A DNA stretch of 18,559 nucleotides, taken from the NCBI GenBank assembly GCA_002293705.1, contig DBDT01000058.1:357-18915 (forward strand), written 5' to 3'. Below the pieces are notes generated by a model. It did not search any database and was not told where the DNA came from. It worked only from the letters and a program-made list of their open reading frames with translations. A program made the translations under genes and the position numbers. Positions within the stretch are counted from its first letter, which is position 1. Each line of letters starts with the position of its first letter. This DNA comes from Candidatus Woesebacteria bacterium UBA925 (GTDB lineage: Bacteria > Patescibacteriota > Microgenomatia > UBA8517). Below, one piece after another: positions 7,520 to 13,805 of this stretch.

Positions 7520-7969
7520 ATGATTTTTATAGCATCTGATCACAGGGGTTTTGAACTTAAGTCTGACATTGTGAGGCTTCTGACTAAAAAGGGGATAGAA
7601 GTACACGACCAGGGCCCATTTACTTACGATCCAGATGATGACTATCCAAGATATGCCTCCTTGGTCTGTCAGGAAATGTCCGGTAGTCACAACTCAAAGG
7701 CAATACTTCTTTGTGGTTCTGGGGTTGGAATTTGTGTTGCAGCAAACAAGTTTAAGGGAATTAGGGCAAGTATTGGGTTTAATGTAGCTCAAGTTGAGGC
7801 GGGAAGATTACACGATGATATGAATGTTTTAGTTCTTGCAAGCAACTTCACAACCTTTGAAGATGCTCAAAAACTAGTGGAGGCATTTTTAAACACTGAA
7901 TATGATGCCCTGCCTCACCACGACAGAAGGTTAAAGCAAATTGATGCGTTTGAAAAAGACAAGATATGA
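7520..7969 (+). CDS. rpiB: Ribose-5-phosphate isomerase B
   Basis: A 149-residue RpiB/LacAB-family enzyme, normal length, converting ribose 5-phosphate and ribulose 5-phosphate. Visible are SDHRGFELK (6-14; substrate Asp7 and His8), DYP (41-43), the catalytic Cys65 in LLCGSGVGI, and RLHDDMNVLVL (96-106), where family members often have Asn pairs in place of the two Asp. A GGAGG-like purine run, GGAGG at 7503-7507, lies 12 nt before the ATG but also encodes the end of the TIM, so its role in initiation is doubtful. The stop overlaps the PGK start as ATGA. It would feed ribose 5-phosphate into the epimerase and transketolase encoded downstream. Confidence 0.92.
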   Translation: MIFIASDHRGFELKSDIVRLLTKKGIEVHDQGPFTYDPDDDYPRYASLVCQEMSGSHNSKAILLCGSGVGICVAANKFKGIRASIGFNVAQVEAGRLHDDMNVLVLASNFTTFEDAQKLVEAFLNTEYDALPHHDRRLKQIDAFEKDKI

Positions 7970-9018
7970 CACTACCAACATTCACTCAGGCAAATTTATC
8001 TGGATCAATAGTACTTTTGAGGGGGGATTTAGATGTTGATTTGCACCAGGATGGGTCAGTAGTTGATACAACAAGACTTGATAGGTTGTCGGTTACGATT
8101 AACTCTCTTCTGTCTATGGGCGTCTTAAAAATTATACTAATTGGTCATCAGGGAAGGCCTGAGGGTGTTGATCAGACATTTAGTCTTTTGCCCCTAAAAA
8201 ACTACTTTGACAAAATCACTCCGACCGATTTTTTACCCCACAAGCCTATAGATGTATTGTTTGAAACTTTTGATCAGATATCTTTGTCGAAAAGTAAAAT
8301 AGTTCTTCTTGAAAATTTACGATTCTACAAAGACGAAGAAGAAGGTGGCGTAAGTTTTTCTGAGGAGCTGGCTGGTTTTGCTGAATACTATGTCAATGAA
8401 GCATTTGCGTCTTCTCATAGGCAGCACGCATCTGTTTATGGTGTAGCAAGGGAGTTTGCGAAAAATGGCAGAGCATTCTTCGGCTTAAATTTTGCCTCTG
8501 AGGTTCAAAACCTCTCGCGCGTGCATGAAGGATCAAGGCCAATTGTTGTTTTGATAAGTGGTGCAAAAGAAGACAAGCTTAAGCATTTATCCTCATTCAC
8601 AAGTTTTGCTGACCAAGTTTTGATTTCAGGTAAGCTGCCTCAGTTTGTTCATGAGGATAGTTTGCGTGACCCTAAGCTGGTTGTCGCACAGCTTAATCCA
8701 GATACTGAAGACATAACATTAAAATCCATGGAGAAGTTCTCCGAAATTGTTCTTTCTGCGGCAACCATATTTCTTAGTGGGCCAATGGGCAAGTTTGAAG
8801 ATGAGGGGCATAGACAGGGAACAAAAACAGTCCTATCCGCAATAGCTTCCTCTTCAGCACTAAAAATTGCAGGTGGAGGGGATACGACCGAAGCAATCAG
8901 GATGTTTGGTCTTGAAAAATCTTTTGACTGGATCTCAACTGGAGGAGGAGCAAGTCTTGAGTTTGTCGCACTCAAAAGCCTTCCTGGCATAGAAGCAGTT
9001 TTGGGTTCCACCTCTTAG
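7966..9018 (+). CDS. pgk: Phosphoglycerate kinase, short and divergent
   Basis: A 350-residue PGK, some 40-50 residues below the usual bacterial length. It transfers phosphate from 1,3-bisphosphoglycerate to ADP. Substrate residues are mostly kept: Asp21, Arg37, His61 and Arg64 (GHQGRP), Arg119 (ENLRF), Arg152 (SHRQHAS). The nucleotide side has GAKEDK (199-204, one residue shorter than normal), GPMGKFE (272-278), GGGDT (303-307) and STGGGAS (324-330). Departures: DFN is DLD, so the substrate Asn is Asp23, and NDAFG is NEAFA. I judge it active but divergent. It overlaps rpiB by 4 nt and is followed by 49 nt holding the GAPDH promoter. Confidence 0.93.
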   Translation: MTLPTFTQANLSGSIVLLRGDLDVDLHQDGSVVDTTRLDRLSVTINSLLSMGVLKIILIGHQGRPEGVDQTFSLLPLKNYFDKITPTDFLPHKPIDVLFETFDQISLSKSKIVLLENLRFYKDEEEGGVSFSEELAGFAEYYVNEAFASSHRQHASVYGVAREFAKNGRAFFGLNFASEVQNLSRVHEGSRPIVVLISGAKEDKLKHLSSFTSFADQVLISGKLPQFVHEDSLRDPKLVVAQLNPDTEDITLKSMEKFSEIVLSAATIFLSGPMGKFEDEGHRQGTKTVLSAIASSSALKIAGGGDTTEAIRMFGLEKSFDWISTGGGASLEFVALKSLPGIEAVLGSTS

Positions 9019-9027
9019 ATATCTTTC

Positions 9028-9039
9028 TTGGCTTGCCAA
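9028..9039. promoter_or_regulatory. Dyad TTGGC-N2-GCCAA over the gap -35 box, candidate operator
   Basis: Two 5-nt arms, TTGGC (9028-9032) and GCCAA (9035-9039), are perfect inverted repeats with a 2-nt centre. The loop is too small for a hairpin and no T-run follows, so a terminator is unlikely. It overlaps the -35 element of the GAPDH gene, where a repressor or sigma competitor would act. The regulator is unknown. Confidence 0.3.
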
Positions 9040-9061
9040 AGAGTCAAATACAAATTAGTCT
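9033..9061 (+). promoter_or_regulatory. Promoter of the GAPDH gene, predicted leaderless
   Basis: TTGCCA (9033-9038, five of six matches to TTGACA) and TAGTCT (9056-9061) are separated by the ideal 17 nt. The ATG at 9068 follows after 6 nt, which puts the predicted transcription start on its first base. There is no Shine-Dalgarno sequence. This is one of the best promoter matches in the window. Confidence 0.5.
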
Positions 9062-9067
9062 TAACTT

Positions 9068-10177
9068 ATGAACACAGTCGGTATTAATGGTTTTGGAAGA
9101 ATAGGTAGACTTGCCACCAGAATCGCTTTGACCAAGCATTCAAGTGAAGTTGTTGTTGGGGCGATAAATACCAGTGGTAGCATGGAGGTTGAGGGTTGGG
9201 CACATCTGCTTAATTACGACACAACATACAGGAAGTTTGAGAAAGAAGTTGTGGCGGAGAGAGTTAAATCCACCAAAGAAGCTACCGACGAAGATCCTTT
9301 GATTGGTTATTTGAAGATTTTTGGAAGTGAATCCAGGATTCCTGTGCTTGCCCAAAGAGACCCAGCCAAAATTCCATGGGCAAAATATGGTGTAGAGATT
9401 GTAATTGAATCTACAGGAAAATTCACAACCTCGGAGGATGCGGCACTTCATGCAAGTGGCGGTGCCAAGAGGGTAGTAATTTCAGCTCCAGCAAAAGGTG
9501 AGAATGTTAATACTTATGTTATTGGGGTTAACGAATACCAGGGGAATAATATGGTATTAAGTAATGCAAGCTGCACCACCAATTGTATTGCACCGGTTGC
9601 CTCTGTTCTTCACTCCAGATTTGGGATCGAAAAAGCCTTAATGACTACTGTTCATGCATACACTGATGATCAGAACCTGCATGACAATAGCCACAGGGAT
9701 TTAAGAAGAGCAAGGGCGGCTGCGATGAACTTGATCCCCACGTCAACTGGTGCTGCAATTGCAACCACGGAGACAATACCTGATTTAGTTGGTCTTTTTG
9801 ATGGGGTTGCCTTGAGGGTTCCTGTTGTAACCGGATCTTTGACTGACTTTACGCTACTTCTTAAGACAAACACTACAGTTGAAGAGGTGAATGCTGCTTT
9901 TAGTGAAGCAAGCAAAAATCCTTTATACAAAGGTATTTTGGCAGTAAGTAATGGTGAGCTTGTTAGTAGTGACATTATTGGTAGAAGTGAGAGTGCTATT
10001 GTTGACCTACCACTTACTCAGGTGGTTGGAGGAAATTTAGTGAAGATATTTGCGTGGTACGACAACGAGTGGGGGTACACAAATAGGCTTGTCGAACAGG
10101 TAGTTAGAGTTGGTAGAACTCTTGATTGGCAGACCCCTCCATCTGATCCCATTACATCATCATTTAAGACTCAATAA
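9068..10177 (+). CDS. gap: Glyceraldehyde-3-phosphate dehydrogenase, NADP-compatible signature
   Basis: A 369-residue phosphorylating GAPDH, longer than the usual 330-340. NAD(P) fold GINGFGRIGR (5-14), catalytic Cys169 in ASCTTNC, His196 in TVHAYT, and the C-terminal WYDNEWGY (330-337) are intact. The NAD-specific Asp after the second strand (canonical AIND) is Thr35, and the NAD-type Leu-Pro pair is Asn207-Ser208 in DNSHRDLRRAR, as in chloroplast NADP-using enzymes. This suggests use of NADP, or of both cofactors. Extra length comes from about 15 residues inserted near 60-88 and a C-terminal tail. It has its own predicted promoter and is followed after 3 nt by the epimerase-LOG fusion, so it probably drives the second half of the carbon operon. 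Confidence 0.94.
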   Translation: MNTVGINGFGRIGRLATRIALTKHSSEVVVGAINTSGSMEVEGWAHLLNYDTTYRKFEKEVVAERVKSTKEATDEDPLIGYLKIFGSESRIPVLAQRDPAKIPWAKYGVEIVIESTGKFTTSEDAALHASGGAKRVVISAPAKGENVNTYVIGVNEYQGNNMVLSNASCTTNCIAPVASVLHSRFGIEKALMTTVHAYTDDQNLHDNSHRDLRRARAAAMNLIPTSTGAAIATTETIPDLVGLFDGVALRVPVVTGSLTDFTLLLKTNTTVEEVNAAFSEASKNPLYKGILAVSNGELVSSDIIGRSESAIVDLPLTQVVGGNLVKIFAWYDNEWGYTNRLVEQVVRVGRTLDWQTPPSDPITSSFKTQ

Positions 10178-10180
10178 ATC

Positions 10181-11467
10181 GTGGCAAAAATTATACCTTC
10201 ACCCCTTTGTTATTCCTTTGAGGAGTTGCAAAACTACATTAGGCTGTCAGATGGGTTGGTCGAAAGATTCCAGATAGATGTTGTGGATGGTGTGTTTGCG
10301 GCAAGGCAATCCATACTCCCACCATTTAACTTCACCACAAAAGTAAAATCGAAACTTGACTACCACTTGATGGTTAAGTCACCAATTGAGTGGGTTGATA
10401 GTTGTATGGACTCTGGTGCAGACAGAATTATTGGTCATGTTGAGATGATGGCTAGTCAGGGGGAATTTGCTAGTTATGTAGCACAAAAAGGTGCTAAGCC
10501 ATGTTTGGCCATAGACCTAAACACCCCAATAGATGTTTTAGAAAAAAGTGTCTTAGGGCAGATTGATATGATCCTTGTTTTATGTGTAAAGGCTGGAATG
10601 GGAGGGCAAAAATTTGAGGACTCTGTTTTTGGAAAAATTGAGAAGTTGTCAAAGCTGCGAGAAGAGAATGGCTATAAATTTAAAATAGGTGTTGATGGAG
10701 GAGTGACTGAAGACAAGCTGTTGAAACTTAGTAGTTTAGGGGTGAGTGAGTTTTGTATTGGCAAGAGAATCTTTGACGGCTCATTCCAAGAAAATTTACT
10801 TAGTATGCAAAATAGTCTAAAAAGTTTAGAATTATCTCTCATGAAAAATCCCGACCCAGAAATAGCTTTTTACATGGAAAGGCCAGTTTTTAAGCATGTA
10901 GCCTTTTTTGGTGATGCAGATGTTCTTCCTGAGAGCGATGTGTACCAAGATGCTTTTGAGGTGGCAAAAATAGTTGCATCAAATGGTCTTACTATTGTCA
11001 ATGGAGGGGGCCCTGGTGTTATGGATGCTTCAACCAAAGGTGCTGAGGCTGGTCATGGTGAAACTCTCTCAGTTACTTTTTACCCTAAAAACGCTCCAGG
11101 CTTTGAGGGAAGATATGTGGGAAATGTAACTGACACTGAGATTAAAACCACAAATTATATAGAGAGAATGTTTAAGCTAATGGAACATGCTGACATCTTC
11201 ATTATTTTTAAAGGGGGCACTGGAACAATTAGTGAATTTGGAACAGCTTGGGTTTTGGCAAAATTGTATTATGGACACCACAAGCCATTCATCCTTTTTG
11301 GGGAGTTTTGGGAACCAATAATTGAGGCAATATCTAAAAACCTTCTAATAGACAGTAAGGAGATGGATGTTTTTGAGATTGTAAAAAGAAGAGAAGACAT
11401 AATTCCAACCATCCATAGAATGGAGGAAAAGTTAAAAAACGCATTCGCCCTCACGAAATCTAATTGA
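10181..11467 (+). CDS. rpe: Ribulose-phosphate 3-epimerase fused to a LOG-family (nucleotide phosphoribohydrolase-like) domain
   Basis: One 428-codon frame with two domains. Residues 1-215 are a TIM barrel like ribulose-phosphate 3-epimerase: IDVVDG (32-37, Asp33), HLM (62-64), KAGMGGQKF (137-145) and VDGG (171-174, Asp172). Both presumed acid/base Asp remain, but the first metal ligand, His in the usual HVDVMDG, is Gln31. Residues about 235-428 are a Rossmann-like LOG/lysine-decarboxylase-like domain: NGGGPGVMDAS (274-284), IERM with Arg329, and GGTGTISE (345-352, Glu352; the usual Pro is Lys344). LOG enzymes cut nucleoside monophosphates to base and ribose 5-phosphate. The start is GTG at 10181, 3 nt after gap; no ATG fits. 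Fusion would join nucleotide breakdown to the pentose pathway; this link is inference. Confidence 0.85.
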   Translation: MAKIIPSPLCYSFEELQNYIRLSDGLVERFQIDVVDGVFAARQSILPPFNFTTKVKSKLDYHLMVKSPIEWVDSCMDSGADRIIGHVEMMASQGEFASYVAQKGAKPCLAIDLNTPIDVLEKSVLGQIDMILVLCVKAGMGGQKFEDSVFGKIEKLSKLREENGYKFKIGVDGGVTEDKLLKLSSLGVSEFCIGKRIFDGSFQENLLSMQNSLKSLELSLMKNPDPEIAFYMERPVFKHVAFFGDADVLPESDVYQDAFEVAKIVASNGLTIVNGGGPGVMDASTKGAEAGHGETLSVTFYPKNAPGFEGRYVGNVTDTEIKTTNYIERMFKLMEHADIFIIFKGGTGTISEFGTAWVLAKLYYGHHKPFILFGEFWEPIIEAISKNLLIDSKEMDVFEIVKRREDIIPTIHRMEEKLKNAFALTKSN

Positions 11468-11469
11468 TC

Positions 11470-11498
11470 TTGAAGTGTAGTTGTTTTGCCCTCACAAT
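11470..11498 (+). promoter_or_regulatory. Possible promoter before transketolase N
   Basis: TTGAAG (11470-11475) and CACAAT (11493-11498) are 17 nt apart, and the ATG at 11504 follows after 5 nt. The spacing fits the leaderless pattern of the window although both boxes are imperfect (four of six each). The 36-nt gap has no other visible signal. Confidence 0.3.
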
Positions 11499-11503
11499 GA
11501 GTA

Positions 11504-12352
11504 ATGCCTCTTACTTTGGACACATCGCTTCTTGAAGAGAAAGCAAACAACATAAGGATAAGTGTCATCAAAATGTTGGTAGCTGCCAAGAGTGGTCATC
11601 CCGGAGGCTCATTGGGTTTGGCAGACCTCTTTTCTCTTCTTTACTTTAATACCCTAAATCATGACCCAGAAGATCCAATGTGGTCTGAGCGCGACAGACT
11701 CATACTATCAAACGGCCACGTGGTTCCAGTAAGGTATGCAGCTATGGCTGAAGCTGGATACATCACGCACTCAAAACTTCTTACTCTTCGAAAACTTGGC
11801 TCAATCCTTCAAGGGCACCCTGAAAGAACCAAGCTTCCTGCGCTTGAGACAACTTCAGGACCACTTGGTTCAGGTTTGGGTCAAGCATCAGGAATTGCTT
11901 TGGGGGCAAAAATGGATAATAAAAGATTTCGAGTGTACTGTGTTACAAGTGATGGTGAACACCAAGAGGGAAACCACTGGGAGTCTGTTATGTTTGCTGC
12001 GAAATATAAGCTATCCAATCTGACCTTGTTTGTTGATCGAAACTTCATCCAAATTGGAGGCAGAACTGAAGATGTTATGCCTCTTGAACCTTTGAGGGAA
12101 AAATATCTCTCATTCAACTGGAATGTTATTTCTTCGGATGGCCATGATTTTCTTCAGCTTTCAAACGCCATTGCCAAAGCTCGTTCGGAGTACTTAAGAC
12201 CAACAGTTATTATCTGTCACACAGTACCAGGTAAAGGGGTTAGTTTTATGGAGGGTAGGCATGAGTGGCACGGCAAGGCTGTAGGTGAGGAAGATGGCAA
12301 GAGGGCAATCAAAGAACTATCAAAGATTATAAAGAAAAAGAAAAATGATTAA
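11504..12352 (+). CDS. tktN: Transketolase, N-terminal (ThDP pyrophosphate-binding) subunit
   Basis: A 282-residue protein matching only the N-terminal half of transketolase, the part binding the diphosphate of thiamine diphosphate. Motifs: SGHPGGSLG (30-38), SNGHVVP (69-75), GPLGSGLGQA (119-128), and the metal/ThDP motif from SDGE (149-152) to Asn180 in DRNFIQ; the usual Gly of GDG is Ser149. The product transfers two-carbon ketol units between pentose, heptose, tetrose and triose phosphates. It needs the C-terminal subunit encoded next, which it overlaps by 8 nt, so coupled synthesis of a heteromer is likely. Split transketolases occur in archaea and many CPR bacteria. A second ATG at 11497 is out of frame. 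Confidence 0.93.
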   Translation: MPLTLDTSLLEEKANNIRISVIKMLVAAKSGHPGGSLGLADLFSLLYFNTLNHDPEDPMWSERDRLILSNGHVVPVRYAAMAEAGYITHSKLLTLRKLGSILQGHPERTKLPALETTSGPLGSGLGQASGIALGAKMDNKRFRVYCVTSDGEHQEGNHWESVMFAAKYKLSNLTLFVDRNFIQIGGRTEDVMPLEPLREKYLSFNWNVISSDGHDFLQLSNAIAKARSEYLRPTVIICHTVPGKGVSFMEGRHEWHGKAVGEEDGKRAIKELSKIIKKKKND

Positions 12353-13346
12353 CCAAAACATTTTTACCAAAAACAAGCTTGTACCAAGATCTCCAAGGGA
12401 TGGTTTTGGCCAAGGACTACTGGAGGTGGGTAGGGTCAACCCAGACTTAGTAGTCTTGACGGCTGACTTGGCAGAAAGCACAAGAGCTATCTATTTTGCC
12501 AAAGAATTTCCACAACGATTTTTTGAATGCGGTGTGGCCGAGCAGGGGATGGTAACTCTAGCCTCGGGACTTGCCTCGTATGGAAAAATACCTGTTGCTT
12601 GTTCATTTTCTGCTTTTAGTCCTGGTCGAACATGGGAGCAAATCAGAACAACAATTGCACTAAATGACGTTCCTGTTGTTATTGCTGGGCTTTTTGTGGG
12701 GGTGAGCGTTGGTCCAGATGGTGCGACACATCAAATGCTAGAAGATATTTCACTCATGAGAAGTATGCCAAATATGATTGTACTTTCTGCAGCCGATTAC
12801 TACTCAGGAGTGAAAATGGTTGAGTTGGCGGTTGGATTGAGAAAGCCTGTCTATTTAAGAGTTCCACGCGTTGAGTTGCCTGAAATTTATACACAAGAAG
12901 CAGAGTTTGGTTTGGGGGGCTCAAACGTCGTTTGGCAAGACAATGATGCTGAGGTTGTAATCCTTGCACACGGAACAATGGTTTATGATTCACTGCTTGC
13001 AGCAAAACTGCTAAACAAAAAATCAAAAGCAGTCACTGTGATTGACTGCTATAGCTTAAAGCCGCTTGATGTGAAGACGGTTCTTGCCCACTGTGAAAGT
13101 GCTGGTTGTGTAGTTGTTGCAGAAGAGCATCAGATGGTTGGTGGTTTGTATTCTGCTGTATCTGAATTGTTTTCTGCAAACACCCCACTTCCCGTTGAAA
13201 GCGTTGCAGTTTTTGATAGTTTTGGCCAAAGCGGTCAACCACGCGAACTTATGGATCACTATGGATTGAATGCAGAAAACATATACAAAAAGGCAATTAG
13301 GGTTATTAACAGGAGGAAAGAGTTACTCCAGAAATCAATTAAGTAA
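12345..13346 (+). CDS. tktC: Transketolase, C-terminal (pyrimidine-binding) subunit
   Basis: A 333-residue protein covering the pyrimidine-binding and C-terminal domains of transketolase. The ThDP-activating Glu is in ECGVAEQ (61-67), followed by SFSAF (87-91) and GPDGATHQ (123-130), both typical of this half. The last 120 residues are the C-terminal domain, ending in LMDHYGL. The same fold occurs in DXS and in pyruvate dehydrogenase beta, but pairing with the N subunit and the GPDGATHQMLED wording favour transketolase. Initiation occurs inside the upstream gene after an A/G-rich stretch (AAAGAAAAAGAAAA) rather than a clear Shine-Dalgarno. Its 3' end overlaps the convergent Cys-rich gene by 12 nt. 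Confidence 0.93.
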   Translation: MINQNIFTKNKLVPRSPRDGFGQGLLEVGRVNPDLVVLTADLAESTRAIYFAKEFPQRFFECGVAEQGMVTLASGLASYGKIPVACSFSAFSPGRTWEQIRTTIALNDVPVVIAGLFVGVSVGPDGATHQMLEDISLMRSMPNMIVLSAADYYSGVKMVELAVGLRKPVYLRVPRVELPEIYTQEAEFGLGGSNVVWQDNDAEVVILAHGTMVYDSLLAAKLLNKKSKAVTVIDCYSLKPLDVKTVLAHCESAGCVVVAEEHQMVGGLYSAVSELFSANTPLPVESVAVFDSFGQSGQPRELMDHYGLNAENIYKKAIRVINRRKELLQKSIK

Positions 13347-13763
13347 GCAAGTTTGCTCGCACATCAATATACATACTTCTGCACTTGGGTCGTTTCTGCA
13401 AGGTGAGGCGCATTCATCGAAGGTGCCGCCGATTGACTCGCAGCTGTTTTTCGAGACACCCTGGCATTCGACCATTTCAGCGTTGTATACACCACCAACT
13501 TTTTGACAATCACTCTCCATTGCAGGGCTAACGCCTGTAGGGTTTTTCTCCCCATCAATCAGCTCTGTAAAGCTTGATCCGTCTGGGAGTCTGCATTCAG
13601 CTGGATATTTTTCAAGCACCATTCCACCAGCTTGAACACAACTATCAAAATCGTTAACAGTATTGAGCCTTGCTTTGTTGGGGGCTGAAAAAATGTAAAC
13701 CACAAAACCAATAGACAACAAAACGAAGAATAGTCCTGCCAGTTTTAGGTGATAACCGTGCAT
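13335..13763 (-). CDS. Cys-rich membrane-anchored protein of unknown function
   Basis: A 142-residue protein with an N-terminal signal anchor (about 7-26) and an extracytoplasmic part carrying many cysteines. It contains a segment like CVQAGGMVLEKYP-AECRLPDG (about 42-62), a repeating type often seen in small exported bacterial proteins, and a C-terminal half with spaced cysteines (CQKVGG, CQG, CESIGG, CASPC, CILMCEQTC). An even number of paired cysteines would suit disulfide bonds outside the cell. I know no function. It is the only minus-strand gene within the carbon region, divergent from the aldolase gene with only 42 nt between starts, and it overlaps the transketolase 3' end. It has an extended -10 box 7 nt before its ATG. 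Confidence 0.7.
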   Translation of the reverse strand: MHGYHLKLAGLFFVLLSIGFVVYIFSAPNKARLNTVNDFDSCVQAGGMVLEKYPAECRLPDGSSFTELIDGEKNPTGVSPAMESDCQKVGGVYNAEMVECQGVSKNSCESIGGTFDECASPCRNDPSAEVCILMCEQTCLLN

Positions 13764-13770
13764 CTGCTAT

Positions 13771-13779
13771 ATTCTATCA
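13771..13779 (-). promoter_or_regulatory. Extended -10 promoter of the Cys-rich gene
   Basis: On the minus strand TGATAGAAT (TGn plus TAGAAT) ends 7 nt before the ATG at 13763. No Shine-Dalgarno fits in between. A weak -35 (TTCACT, 13795-13800) lies about 18 nt upstream, inside the divergent aldolase promoter. Confidence 0.45.
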
Positions 13780-13788
13780 GTGGTTTTT

Positions 13789-13797
13789 TGGTAAAGT
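13789..13797 (+). promoter_or_regulatory. Extended -10 promoter of the aldolase-kinase operon
   Basis: TGGTAAAGT (TGn plus TAAAGT) ends 8 nt before the ATG at 13806. The -10 boxes of the two divergent genes are only about 15 nt apart, so RNA polymerase binding at one should hinder the other. Confidence 0.4.
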
Positions 13798-13805
13798 GAA
13801 TAGGT

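Noticed and set aside
9021..9045. Intrinsic terminator after pgk
   Set aside because: The inverted repeat has only 5-bp arms with a 2-nt loop and no T-run; it overlaps a promoter -35 instead.
13270..13506. Plus-strand frame over the transketolase 3' end and the Cys-rich gene
   Set aside because: It is out of frame with transketolase and antisense to a credible anchored Cys-rich protein.
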